Source: Spinacia oleracea (Eukaryota; Streptophyta; Magnoliopsida; Caryophyllales; Amaranthaceae). Taken from it: 64,000 bases of DNA. The notes under the pieces are model-generated. The model saw nothing but the letters and a program-made list of their open reading frames with translations. It was not told the DNA's origin and did not search any database. Location of the stretch: the NCBI RefSeq assembly GCF_020520425.1, contig NC_079491.1:3100001-3164000 (forward strand), in the 5' to 3' direction. The position numbers and the translations under genes are program-made. Shown one piece after another: positions 35,365 through 47,440 of the stretch (within the stretch, counting starts at the first letter, position 1; each line of letters starts with the position of its first letter).

Positions 35365-36078
35365 ATGGCAAGGTCTGAGACATACGAAAACGATCTTCAT
35401 CTTGAAGCAACTGAGCTAAGATTAGGATTACCTGGTAGCAAAGAGCCACAATCAACTTCTAATAATGTGGCAAGAAGTAACAAGAGATCATCACCTGATC
35501 AACTGCATGAGGATTCCTCTTCAACAAACAATTCCAGTGTTTCTGATGCTAGAAATGAAGATTGCCCCCCTCCTTCCAAGTAAGTATTGATTCACAATCT
35601 CCCTTTAAATCCTAAACACACCATAAAAAAATAAAAAAATAAAAAAATAAATTGAAAAATGATTAGCAAAAACTTAACGATTTACATTATCAAAATCTGC
35701 AGGGCACAAATTGTTGGATGGCCACCAATCAGATCATACAGGAAGAACACCCTCCAACCCAAGAAGACAGAGTCTGATGTTTCTGGGATGTATGTGAAAG
35801 TAAGCATGGATGGAGCACCATACCTGAGGAAGATTGACCTGAAGTTGTACCAGAGTTATACAGAACTGTTGAAGGCCTTAGAAAGTATGTTCAGGATCTG
35901 TATCGGCCAATACTCCGAAAGAGACGGATACAACGGTTCTGATGTTGCACCTACCTATGAAGACAAAGATGGTGACTGGATGCTGGTTGGAGATGTACCA
36001 TGGGAGATGTTCAACACTTCCTGCAAAAGGCTTCGAATCATGAAGTCTTCAGAAGCAAAGGGACTTGGGTGTCTATGA
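35365..36078 (+). CDS. Aux/IAA auxin-response repressor, IAA1-4 type
   Basis: Exons 35365-35579 and 35703-36078 join (GTAAGT donor, CTGCAG acceptor) to 196 aa. [12 protein letters not shown] (residues 13-24) is the EAR domain, GWPPI at 77-81 the degron, [19 protein letters not shown] at 103-121 domain III and [16 protein letters not shown] at 157-172 domain IV. KRLRIMK at 180-186 is the basic nuclear signal and the protein ends KGLGCL. Size and the [13 protein letters not shown] spacing fit the short IAA1/2/3/4 clade. It should act as an auxin-labile nuclear repressor of ARFs. Only one intron remains, against three in the other Aux/IAA of this window; domains III and IV are uninterrupted. The degron has Ile in place of the usual Val. 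An in-frame intron ORF start at 35659 is spurious. Confidence 0.95.
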
Positions 36079-39024
36079 GAAAAAGAGAGAAATTCCTGTC
36101 AAAGGTGCTAAAATTCAACATAGATCAGCAGATAATCCAAGCAATGAAAAAGCTTCTGTTTTGGTTTAGGAATACATACAGAGAATTGTCAGATCAGAAA
36201 AAATTTCACTTTCTTTTTTTCATTTTGTGTTCTTTTTTGGTTTCTTGTGACGTTCTTGGATGGTTTTGAGTTTCATTCTGGTTTTGCAGCAACAAACTGA
36301 TAACAAAAGTCAAAACCCCTGTACTTTCTTATACTTTGGATATATATGTATTCGCCTGAGATTCAATTGTACAAATGCAGAAAAAATAGATTTGACAGAG
36401 AAAAAAGCCAAAAGTAACAATAACATTGTTGACAATACATATACACTTATGTTCTAGAGTGTTCCCCCCATTTCCTCTGTCAATACTTCTGCAGATATCC
36501 TCAGAATTTACTTTCATAGTCAGGATATGACATCAATCAGCCTCTCTGATGGTCATATATTACAAAAACGATTTCTCCAATTTAAGACCCAGAACTTGGA
36601 AATTTTAGAAGTTCAAAAAAATTAAAGCAACCATATCATGTATGACTAAACAGGTATCTCACTCTACAAGATACTACATTATCTCTCAGCAAAAGGAATC
36701 ATAGGATTGGGAATATTTAGCTACAATTAGCCACAACCAAGAAATACTTGGGAGAAAGTTCATAGAATCACATACCAAAAGGTTCAATGAGTTCAGACAT
36801 TAGAACAGGTAAAGCTTGGTTGAATCAGCTGTAAACAATTGCAGTGTAAGTTACGTAAACTCTTCATTCCAAACTAGTGTGTCTAATTCTAAGTTCTAAC
36901 CATCCCACACCCGAGTGTAATATGACACTAGGATCACTTTGATTAGACCAGAATCTCAGAAAAAAGAACGAGAAAGCCTAGGAAATAGACGTTTTCTACC
37001 TGTACACAACTACTATTCTGTTCTTGATTCAAATCCAAGTTGCACATATCACACTTCAATCAGATTTCATCAGTCAGAGTATAGAGCTACTTTAACTCTT
37101 TATAACTAGAACAACCAGCCCCCCATGACGAAGATCAAGTTGCAGGTTTATCCAGACATGCAGTCATCTATTCTGTCAAAATGCTACTAATAAGAAGAAA
37201 ACAGTAGGTTCCATTACAGAGATGGTAAGGGAGTAGCAGGACATACTCCCATGTTCTCAGTATGAACTATGAAATGGTATCAACGGTCACTATCCTTCAA
37301 AACCCGGTTCAGAGTGCCAAATTCTGTACTCAAAATTCAGAAAATCTTGTCACTGCCACTGTTGCAACAACGTATTAGGGTATCATGTCTAGAAAAAAAG
37401 TATTAAGCATGACTATAAGACATTACACAAGTAAATATTCAGACTGCACCAAACCGTAACATAGATTCTTAGGTCGCCTTTAAGTTCATGGAATTGAAGA
37501 TTCATTTTACGCTCAGATATTATAAGTTCATAACACCAACCCAGTTATATGGGATCTTTATTGTGGAAAGTTGCTCAACTAGCTTAATTCAAGATCAAAC
37601 AAGACTCTTTTGAGTTAGGTTAGCCCACTGCTCAAAGGTTCTGTTAAGCCATTTCACCCATTATCCCACTTGTTATCCATGCCATGGATTAAACTTTGTC
37701 ACCGTGACTCCATAGAGAAGGTAGACTGAAAGTTCTTTTCTTTTTCCTTTTTAATAAAAACACTGTAAATCGACAGATGAAGTGCAAAAAATAGGCAGCA
37801 AAAAATGCAAGTTGTATGGGAACATAATACTTCATCAACAAGTAAAGCCTATGACTGCAAACCAAAACTAGATGTGAAAATAATTATGAGTAATTTCAGT
37901 GTTGACCCTTCTTAATAGGTACTTTGTTAACAAGGAGGCCAACACTAATCCTTCAAACATTGATGGTAATCAAAAAAGCATAATGCAGAAAGGTACAGTG
38001 TATGTGAATGTGAGATAAGTTTAGTCAAACTACCCTTAAGGCTTAGGAGCACACAATATGGCTTTACAAAAATAATTAAAAGGTAGCAGAAAACCAGTCT
38101 GTCAGGACAATGACCCGGCCTCAGACAATTCAGTGGCTCCCCCATAAATACAAGGGTTTGATTCATTGTCTAATAAAAAGTAATAGACAAAGAGATCCAG
38201 TTAATTGCAGTTACACTCATTTCTGGGCAAAAATTAAGTAGCCAACTGATTTCACCCCTAGTTTGTCAAACAGATCACAGATTCCATGTAACTAAGAAAC
38301 ACAATACAGAAGTCAAAAAAGTAAATAAAACACTTCATCATAAGTTACCATTGACCGGAATCCGGAGGATACAAAACTCTTACCAGCCTTTAGTGAAGTG
38401 AAATCCACAGCGTCATATCTAAGGGAAACAGAGAATCAACCATGTCATTAGAGATTCCAAATAAATAAATCACATGTTTCGATTATTATCAGTTAAGAGA
38501 TGAAAGGAGAGACTCACATAAAGTACCCTTCAAAGCATATATACTGATAAAAGGGGAGAGAATGTAAGACAGGCTTTAGATTCTTTACCATGTAGTCATG
38601 TTGACATCCTGCCAACCATATACAGAATTATCATGTAAACGTTAGTGGAGGTATCCACTCCTCCAATACTCACATGGTTATCCATCAAGGTCTAACACCA
38701 ACTTGATCTTCCATGATATTTTGGTTCATCCAAAAGTAAATAGTGCTACATAATTCATCACAACAACAATTACTCGACAAGATTGTTTTGCACAGATCAG
38801 TGATAATAAGTTCACCTAAAAAGGGATAGTTTCTGGAGAAAATGTACATTACACTTAAAGGCTATGAAAAACCAAACCTAATACCATAGTTAAATCCTGT
38901 ACAACAAAAGGTGCTGAGTTCAAAATCCATAATTCACCCAGAAAAAAGGAAAGAAATGGACAATAAATTAGCACATTATACAGAAATGATCCAACAGCAC
39001 CATAGAAGTCGCCAAACATAGCAT
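36079..39024. other. Intergenic between convergent gene ends
   Basis: It contains the 3' end of the Aux/IAA gene on the left and the OSB 3' region on the right. Base composition is even. I see no repeats with defined ends and no coding exons. Confidence 0.55.
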
Positions 39025-42000
39025 CTAGTAACCTCCGTTGAAATAGTTGGAAAAACTTGTGTCTTCCTGCTTTTGAACAGATTGCATTCTCGAATCCAAT
39101 ACTTCCAATTGAGATTTCACCCATGGTGGATTATACCTGGCATCCACCCACAGAGCTTCCCCGGTATCTTTGTGCTTGAAATCGGGATATTTGGGAGTTT
39201 TCTGCAGAACAAATCAGCAACAACGAGTGAGAAATTGAATAAACCCAAAGAGTGTCAACGGCACACCAATACCAACAAGCCAGCAAGAATCCCTCATTGG
39301 CAGGATCTAGGGAAATCCAAATGACTTTGCCTAAATTTCACCTAGCTAAAACTATCCAATGCAAAATGCAAAAGACCTACAAAGAAACCTTTAAAAGTAA
39401 ACTGAAACAAAATTGCACAATGAAAAAATTATTGCTACATGTATTCATCTAAATGATGTACTAACTGAAGTATCTCAGTTTATGTCAAACTAACTTGGAA
39501 ACAAACTACTTTAAGCGTGATCCTGTTAAAAATGTAGTAACGAATATCAAATGTAAGATGTTCCAGTTCTTTTTCCCTCTCGTTGTCATAAAATATTTAC
39601 ATACTAGTACACAAGTTTGTAACCGCTGAAAATAGATCTCTACAGAATGATAAGAAAGAAATGCTAAATTCACTCTCCACATACGCTCACGACAAAAACC
39701 TAACAAGTGGCAAATATAAATATATATCAAAAAGCTCCTCCCTCCCCTAAATGTCTCTCTCCTCCCACCTTTCACTTTTCCAACAGGATGTTCTCCTTTT
39801 TCCGGCCATGTCCAACGAAATCCTTCCACAACCAAACTCATTTTCCCCTCTCTTTCTCAACGGTTCACCCATGGTGCCTTTTTTGGGAAACTGTCAAGAA
39901 GCAGTGCTGAGGAAACTCGTCGGGTGGAGGAAAGAGAGTGACAATGAGGAGGGGATTATTGTTTTCCCTTTTCCCAGCCCACCTGTCAGATTTTTGTGGA
40001 GAGTGGAAGTGGAGAGTGTGCATAATCTCCTCATAACTAGGATTGCGTAAAAATAAATTCAAGCTACTTTTACAAACACAAACTCAAACTGAAGTACCAT
40101 TATTTTTTATATTTATATATTTCACGGCCAATATTCAAGGGAAGGCTTTCGTCGCTAAGACCATAATAACAATGAACATGAAATTAGCTTCAGTAAAACC
40201 AGCTTTGATGGTTACATAACTCGCACCCCCGAGACCTTGCTATGTGGCTGTGCATTTTCTTAATATGATTTCTAGGGAAAGAACATATGCCTCCGAAAAG
40301 TCCCCTCATATGGCACTCAAGAAAATAGATGATACCGGCACCAAATATTCCTGCAAGGAATTGCATCATGAAGTATTGAAGTGTATGAATCAGCATGCCA
40401 CAAAACCCAGTCGACACCCAATGAGAAGTTACAACTGAACTTGGGAGTGCCTTAAGCATTTGAATTCCTCATGGTGCATCCTATTTCAAAGGCTATAATT
40501 CACACCTGTAATCCCTTCTGAATGTTGGAGAAAATCCCAAAAAGATTGGTGTAAAAGCCTCAGGTCTAAAGATGTACTACGTACATGACAACGATAGATG
40601 AGTAAAACTATATTTTCTATGAAGTTTATTTCAAAAGTTATAACACATGTCTTAATACCATCATGATTTAAGTGAGAGGTCCCCTAATGGGCCAATGGCC
40701 AGGGGAATCATAGATGGCCTTAAACATACTCCATTGAACCCATCTCAAAAGCTAGTCTTAATGCAATGTCTCAAAATTTCCCTTGTCTACCACTTTTAAA
40801 GTATAATCTTATACTCCTACAAACTAATTGCCTTTTGTCTACCACTTTCAAAGTACAGTCTTATACTCCTACAAACTAAGTGCCCTTGTCTACCACTTTG
40901 AAAGTATAGTCTTCCACTCCTACAAACTGAAAGTTTGATTACAACTCACAAGTCTCCATAAGCTTTTAAAAACGCCTTAGGTTTCTGATGGCTTTTCTTG
41001 CCATCAAGATAATAAATTACAGTCTTACACTACTTGAAAGTGGCCCATGCAATACAAGGGATATAACTCATACCTTATCACCCTTCTCGTAGAAATTAAA
41101 GGACAAGTCTTTTGTAAACGCCCTTGAGTTGCTGATAGCTCTACTAGCGATGACGACAAAAACTACAGTCTTACACTATTACATGGCACCACAAACTTCC
41201 TGTTTCAAAGGTTATAACTCATACCTCATTAGCCTTTCTCGGTAGATATTAAAGGACAGGTTTTTCTGGGCCCTTCATTCGCCCCATGCCTCAACTGAAC
41301 ACCTATTTCAAACACTATAACCCAATGCTCATAAAACCCTAAAGGTTGAAGACATTTCCCAGGTGGAGCCGGGCAAAGGTTCCTAAGGCTGGCCTAGTTC
41401 CCTTACTAGTTACTACTATAGATGACATCATGCGAGAAGTTTCCAAGGAAAAACCTGCTTTCAAGGTTATTTACTCTATGAGACCTTTACGAAGTCTTGT
41501 AAGAAAAATATCATAATCCGAATGCTTCTACAGAAACTCCGGTTTGAAGCAAGATAAGGGAGTCAAATGTATGCAACCAAATCCCAGTGCTTCCTATGAG
41601 ATCTTGCAAAATGCCAATGAAATATTAATAACAAGCTTTCAGATTGCCGAAAGCTCCTGATGTCTATCAGGACAAAGGTATACCACATCTGACATAGCCC
41701 CATTGAAGGCATAGCCCATACCCGTGAGGCCCTTCACGTTGCTATTGGAATCTCTTGGCAAAAATTGAAGGAAAGACATTTTTAAGCCCCTTAACCAAAC
41801 TAAAAACATCCTTAGCAAAGCCTATTTAGAACATTGCACCTCATGCCAATAAGACCTCAAAACTCCTATTGTACTTGAGGTATCCAAATGTATGCAATGA
41901 TTAGTGTGACTCTTTCGAAGCCAGATGGATTCTCCCAAAAGAATTTAGGAGAGAATATAGGGTTCGTTACAATATCTGAGACAACAAATATAACCAGCCA

Positions 42001-45000
42001 TAAAATCGTCTAAGACAGAGCAAAACTTAGAAGGCTACGATTCAAGTGGTCCTTCATGTGTTGGCGGATAGGTTGGCGGATATTTTAGAAGGAAACTCAT
42101 GTGGTCCCTTAATACACTTAGTCGATGACACTACCCGAAAAAACTCCTTCAGGCTTCGGTCCTTAATGGGAAGAAGACATTTGAAACTGCCAAATATAGC
42201 AATAACCTACACACCACTACCAAAAATGTTAATGATAAATCTCAACCTAAAGCTCGCAATGCACACCAATGACTCTATGAGATCTCTCTGTACTGAAATG
42301 CAAGATTTCATTTAGCAATCAAAAAAGATTCTCTAAGATCCCTCATCCCTGATAGCTCTTATAGCTCATGTCCCTATAAGACCATCAAATGCCCAAAAGA
42401 AAGCAAAGGCAAGGTAGTTCAAACATACATGATATGGAATTCATGTTCACGAGGCCTTTCTAATATTATATTTGGGAATAATTGCTGCTCAAGAAGAAAT
42501 AGAAGAGGAGTTACAAGATCCTTTAGTTGCCATTTTGACCATAGGTGATATTGAACTCATGTTCACAAGATCTTTCTTAAGAATGACATATTTCCCAAAG
42601 GCTTCACACATTACATAGATCGTGCAATTACCATCTGGAATTTAGAACACTCCATGACATTAGTTTCAGAGAAATCCATCGGAAATATCATTACAGGAAT
42701 TTGAAGGCTCTAACTCATTGCTTGTAAAACTTAACTGGAAATCGAACAGGTATCTACATGAAGTCTATAAGTGCATAAATAAAGCATCAAGACTACCACT
42801 GGAATTTCTTGATAAAATGGGGGGAAAGTTTGTAAGGCCACCGAGGTCTACCCATGACCGGTAGAGATATGATATTGCACTCACAAAGTTACAATTGACC
42901 TAGTTTAAACCCATTTCAAATGCTACAAACACATACCCCACTTCACTAAGAATTAAATTTCTCATTTAATTTCATATACTTGAGTTTCTTTGTTGTCCTT
43001 TCACAAAAAGTATTCATGTAGTATATGAACTTATCTTCAAACTTATGACTATTGCGAGGTGAGTGACTTTTCATTTTTATCTACTTTAGTCGATATTATA
43101 TGTGTTCATGCTAACAAGAAATGTGGTCATAATGGGCAATAACACTTTTTCAAAGAAAAGAACGGTAAGCAGATGATTCTGAGATTTCTGACGTGGTGTT
43201 TATCGTGAGTATATTAGAAAAGACAAAAATACAGCAGCAACAACGCGCAAATTGTTTCTCTCTGGGAAGCTGCCATGGCTTACGTGATCATTACTCATTA
43301 GTGGTGGGACTGGCATGCTGCTGGAAGAGGGGGTGTAGAACTGGAGTGGGGTTTTTTCTTTCACAATTTGGATTTATGTGAGCTCGCTCATAACATAAAT
43401 TTACGAAATTTTAATTAGTTCTGACAGTTGATCTTAGATTTATTCTTAGGTGAGTCCTCGTCATATTTGAGCCCATCAACAAAAACTATTAGAATACCCT
43501 AAAATTAGTGGAGGACATCACAACTCAATCGACTACCTTGTTCTTCCGGTTGTCCCACCATTCCGTTGGATTAGCAAAAAACGCTTGCCACAACTCTTGA
43601 GTGGAAAGCTTACTAGGTGCAGCAGTGTTGTCAAACTTCGCAACTGTCAGTCAAAGAAAGCATGTAAGGTCAGCCGGAAGTTCCAAAAAAAAGAGAAAAA
43701 TCCAAAAATCATCCTTATACAACCGAGCTGATATAAAGATATGAATCACCTGTTGCTGTCGAGTCAGAGCTGCCATCATATAAGGGCACTGGAGAAGAAG
43801 AGTTCCTTTCAATAAAGTTCAGTTGCTGAACAACCACCTGGGAATCATGAATTGTGAGTGTGTATTAGAAAACCTTATTCAAAGCTAAGAAGCAGGCTGC
43901 AAGAACTAAAGTCAAAATTACCTTGTAGTAAGTCTGCTGTTTCCCATCTTCACTTTCAACAGTATCTGACACCAAACGGCCAGAGACATATATCTGCTGA
44001 CCTTTCTCTAAATGCTGGTGAGCTACATGTGCCAGTTCTTCCCAAAATGTCAAATTGATCCTACAACAAAAAGTACCACTGACTGCCTTCATCCGCTTAT
44101 AAAGAGACTAATGTTTCTACCACAAAAAAAAGTGCTTGCATTTTACAAAATGGTAAGTTAGCATGGAGTAGTAATTAGCAAGGAGATTGGATTTTGTCAG
44201 CAGAGTCTTGACTCATGCAGGCTGTAGACCCCGATTCTGTAAGGCAGAACATTCACTTTTACCAGCAAGTCACACAGGCCACATCATAATCTCTAACCTA
44301 AGGTTTTGTAGAAGGCAAGAGGTAGAAGAAGTGCCATTAAAACGCAACCAACAGCAGGCTACTCTGGACCCCGACAGAAAAAACTGGTTGACGTCTACCT
44401 AATACCTAGTATCTACTAAAAACCATAATATTTCTGGTAGCAAAGTTGCTTGACAGATAAGTGTTCTAGGCTTCTAGCTGAACCCCAGAAAAAAAAATTA
44501 CAACAAAGCCTTAGTCCCAAAAGGCCAAAATGATTTGGGGTCGACCAACCTCGGAAAATTTATGAAAAGATTTAAAATAAAGGCAGAGGTAATCATCATA
44601 AACACATAGTTCCCTAAGAGAATATGAGGAATCAGAGAACGGAAATGGGAAATATTTTGTCTGTGGCTATGTAAACACTAAGATGCTTAGTTTTACAATA
44701 CCAACTGAAAGTATCCTTCATAATTTGATTGGATTTGGCAGAGATGGACTATGAGTGAGCCAATTTCCATGCCATTATGCCAACCCAAAAGCGTTAGCTA
44801 TTAGGTGGAGAATTTAGCCACACTTATAAATTTATCCTTTTTCCAAGTGCACTCATTAATGTGCGCAAGGAAATCCCAGAAATCTCCCTCTGGCATGTGT
44901 GTTCCTCTAAATACCTGAAACATAATATTTTGCTCTGACCTCACTCAGGACCCCAAAGTACCCACTTTACTCTCAGTTGATAACACTTTTTACGACTTCA

Positions 45001-47345
45001 ACACTATGTTTGGATAAGAGGAAAGGGAGGGAAGGAAAAGGGAAAGGAACAAGCTACCTTGTTTGGATAAGAGGTTGGAGGAAGGAAGGGGAGGGAGAGG
45101 GGGGGATCATTTTTCTCTCCTTCTTTAATAAACACCAATCTCTCCAAAATTGGAGAGATTTGAAGGGAAAATGGAGCTCCGCCTTTCCCCTCCCCTTCCT
45201 TTCCCTTCTATTTTGTTATCCAAAACAAAGCGTAAGAGGATTTTTGGATGGACAGAGAGACTAGCATATTAACATGCATAGCACCTCTCTTGCAGCCCAA
45301 AGACATTACACCTAAATCCCATCACCACATGCCTACACAGCTACATCAGTAATCTTGAATTTGAAAGGAGGCATGATCTCAAGAATCCAAGAGAAACTTA
45401 AGTGAAGTCTTGAAGGATACTTCCATTGTCTGATTTGTAGCATTAACGCTAATGATTTTATAGTCACATCTACAGTGAATGTCCATGCTAACATCCCAAA
45501 CATGTGTGTTTCTTCATAAGTAGACTACAGTGCCCTCATCTGAGATTACAGTTGCCGAGCTTATTGTCTTTAAACATGATTAATCAACTGAAACATCAAA
45601 ACCTTATTTCCCTTGCTACATGGATATTGTTTCCATGTTATCACAATCAGAAAATTCTCTCGAAGCTCTAAAGAAGTCACATACTTAAGTCCACAATCTC
45701 TAAGATTGATCGGCAAAGAAATTCCACATTCTGTCATTTAGGAGCGTACTCGAAGGCTAGTTGATGATTATGCCTATGCAGTGCAATAATCTATGGAGTT
45801 TGAAGGCAAGAGCTACGGCGAGCAGCCCAAGACTGTGGAAGCCTCCTTCGCCTGGGTCGTCAAAATTAATTGTGACGCTTCCCTTTGTGATGTTGGGTGG
45901 GGTGGCTTAGGATTACAAGGGAGATGTCATATTTTCTGCCACAAGAAGGATGAAGGCCTATTGGCCTTCGTTGGTGGCGTAATGCAAGGTTACTCGTGTG
46001 GAAGCCGATAGTCAAGTCTTGGTTTCCCGCCTTTGCAATGCTTCAATTTACTTCAACCACCTGAATTCTATCTTAGAGGATGTTCTTTCTATGAGTTTTT
46101 TTTTTTACTTCAATAGATGGTGCAATCTGCCATGAGATGGTAGTTATGGTACTCACCATCTTGCTCGCTTAGCTCCTTTTGGTCATGAGCAAGTTTGGGA
46201 GAATCATTGTCCAAGTGAGGTCTCTCCTTGTGTAACGGACTAACGATGTATCCTTTATCTATATAATAAAAAGCACCATGGCTTTTCCCTCCAAAAAAAC
46301 CCTCTAACCACAGATCAATTTCACCCACTAGGTGACTAACACCTCTATGTCAGTTCAAATACATACTTCTTGCAAAATATGCACATGTTTTATCTCTGAT
46401 TTCCATCTAAACCCCGAAGTTGCCATAAGCAAAAACTCAAGCTCCAAACTTTAGAAGAAAAACCTAAAATTTGCACTAATTTGAAACATAAAACTATCAT
46501 ACATAATGGTATTGACACTCTTTATTCTAAGAGTCTAGATAAAGTAACAGCAGAAAGATCTTTGTTGCTTCAGATTACACCCTAAATATTACGGAGTACA
46601 TAAATTGAAGGGGCGAAAGGCGATGTCTAAATCTCATAACCCTAAGGAACTAGAGGCCAATTACAAACACATTTTGAATTTAGTTGTTTACTCATATAAC
46701 ATGTCAATTTCCCAACATAAAAACATTACAACAAAATCATTCCGCTTTCTACAACATGCTTAATTAAGTATAACAGTATTCCAACTTATCCAACATAATC
46801 TTAATGCCCATAAGGAAAAACACCAAACTACAACTACTTGACCGCAACTATTAGAGTAAAAACCTAAAAGCACCCCATTTCAAAGATTAACCCAACAATG
46901 TCAAATATGAAATTCAGAAAACCAAACCATTTACTCAGCAAATTGAAACAAAAACCCAACAAAAAAATTATCAAATTCAGAATTACCAACTAGTATCAGT
47001 GGGAGATTTTCGGACAGCAAGACGAGTAGAAGCAACAACTTTCCCGGAACTAAGTTGATTAAATTGAACAGGCAACCCAACAATCCCAATAAGCTGAACA
47101 GAATTACACAGTTCTTTCTTCCACTGAATCTCTAAGGGTCTTGGGTATGTTCCCATGGAGTCGTAGGAGTCTCGATTGTCCATTGAACATCTCGGCAGTG
47201 TCTTGCACACCAGGTGTTTGATGTTTTGCCTGAGTGAAAATGAAATGAATGAAGGGGATGATTGAGATGAACATGCAATGGAAGTTAGGGTTTTGAGGGG
47301 TTTTTGAGGTTTGCAGGACAACAAGATTGTTGTCAAGGTTGCCAT
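39025..47345 (-). CDS. OSB-type organellar single-stranded-DNA-binding protein
   Basis: Five minus-strand exons, 47345-46987, 44060-43922, 43837-43750, 43643-43537 and 39201-39025, join in frame to 289 aa. Residues 1-55 look like an organelle transit peptide (Ser/Arg/Lys rich, few acids). ELCNSVQLIGIVG onward (about 78-180) is an SSB-like OB fold including INLTFWEELAHVA, GQQIYVSGRL and YYKVVVQQL. It is followed by one PDF-type motif, ELWQAFFANPTEWW (about 212-225) and KYPDFKHKDTGEALWVDARY (about 235-254), the hallmark of plant OSB proteins. From family knowledge, OSBs bind single-stranded organellar DNA and restrain recombination in mitochondria or plastids. One PDF motif and this length are most like OSB1, but the paralogue is not certain. 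Intron 4 (4.3 kb) and intron 1 (2.9 kb) are swollen by repeats. An E2F-like site precedes the ATG. Confidence 0.93.
40450..43000. repeat. Decayed ~146-bp repeat array in OSB intron 4
   Basis: The phrase TTTCAAAGGYTATAACTCATACC recurs, diverged, at about 40482, 40629, 41055 and 41203 (spacings 147, 426 = about 3 x 142, and 148). ACAGTCTTACACTA recurs 146 bases apart at 41019 and 41165. AAAGGACA...TTTT...CCCTT words follow in phase. Weaker copies run on to about 43000. Three 51-52 bp repeats of TTGTCTACCACTTT are embedded at 40780-40930. Confidence 0.65.
40780..40930. repeat. Three 51-52 bp tandem repeats
   Basis: TTGTCTACCACTTT...GTATA/GTACAGTCTT...ACTCCTACAAACT occurs three times with spacings of 52 and 51 bases. 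Confidence 0.9.
45001..45236. mobile_element. Possible MITE in OSB intron 1
   Basis: ACTATGTTTGGATAAGAGG plus purine-rich arms at the left mirror pyrimidine-rich sequence and TTATCCAAAACAAAGCGT at the right. No target duplication was seen. Confidence 0.5.
45793..46270 (+). pseudogene. LINE RNase H-like (RVT_3) remnant
   Basis: VKINCDASL, then after frame changes GDVIFS-like, VEADSQVLVSRLCNAS, NSILEDVLS and HHLARLAPFGHEQVWENHCPS can be read in shifting frames. These are typical words of the RNase H-type domain at the end of plant L1-like retrotransposons. Frameshifts and stops make it non-functional. It lies antisense inside OSB intron 1. Confidence 0.8.
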
Positions 47346-47440
47346 TTTTGTCTGAATTTGGGTTTTCCTGGTTCGTCTCCCTTTTGTAAGGTTTTTATGC
47401 GTCTCTCCGCGCCAAAGCTTGGTGGCGGCAATACTTGAAT
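47346..47440 (-). promoter_or_regulatory. OSB 5' region with E2F-like site
   Basis: On the minus strand CTTTGGCGCGG (about 47417-47407) contains TTTGGCGC, a consensus plant E2F site, about 65 bases before the ATG. E2F control would fit a DNA-maintenance gene expressed in cycling cells. This is inference. Confidence 0.5.

Noticed and set aside
42046..42315. 89-codon open frame in the OSB intron
   Set aside because: It falls in the decayed repeat array and resembles no family.
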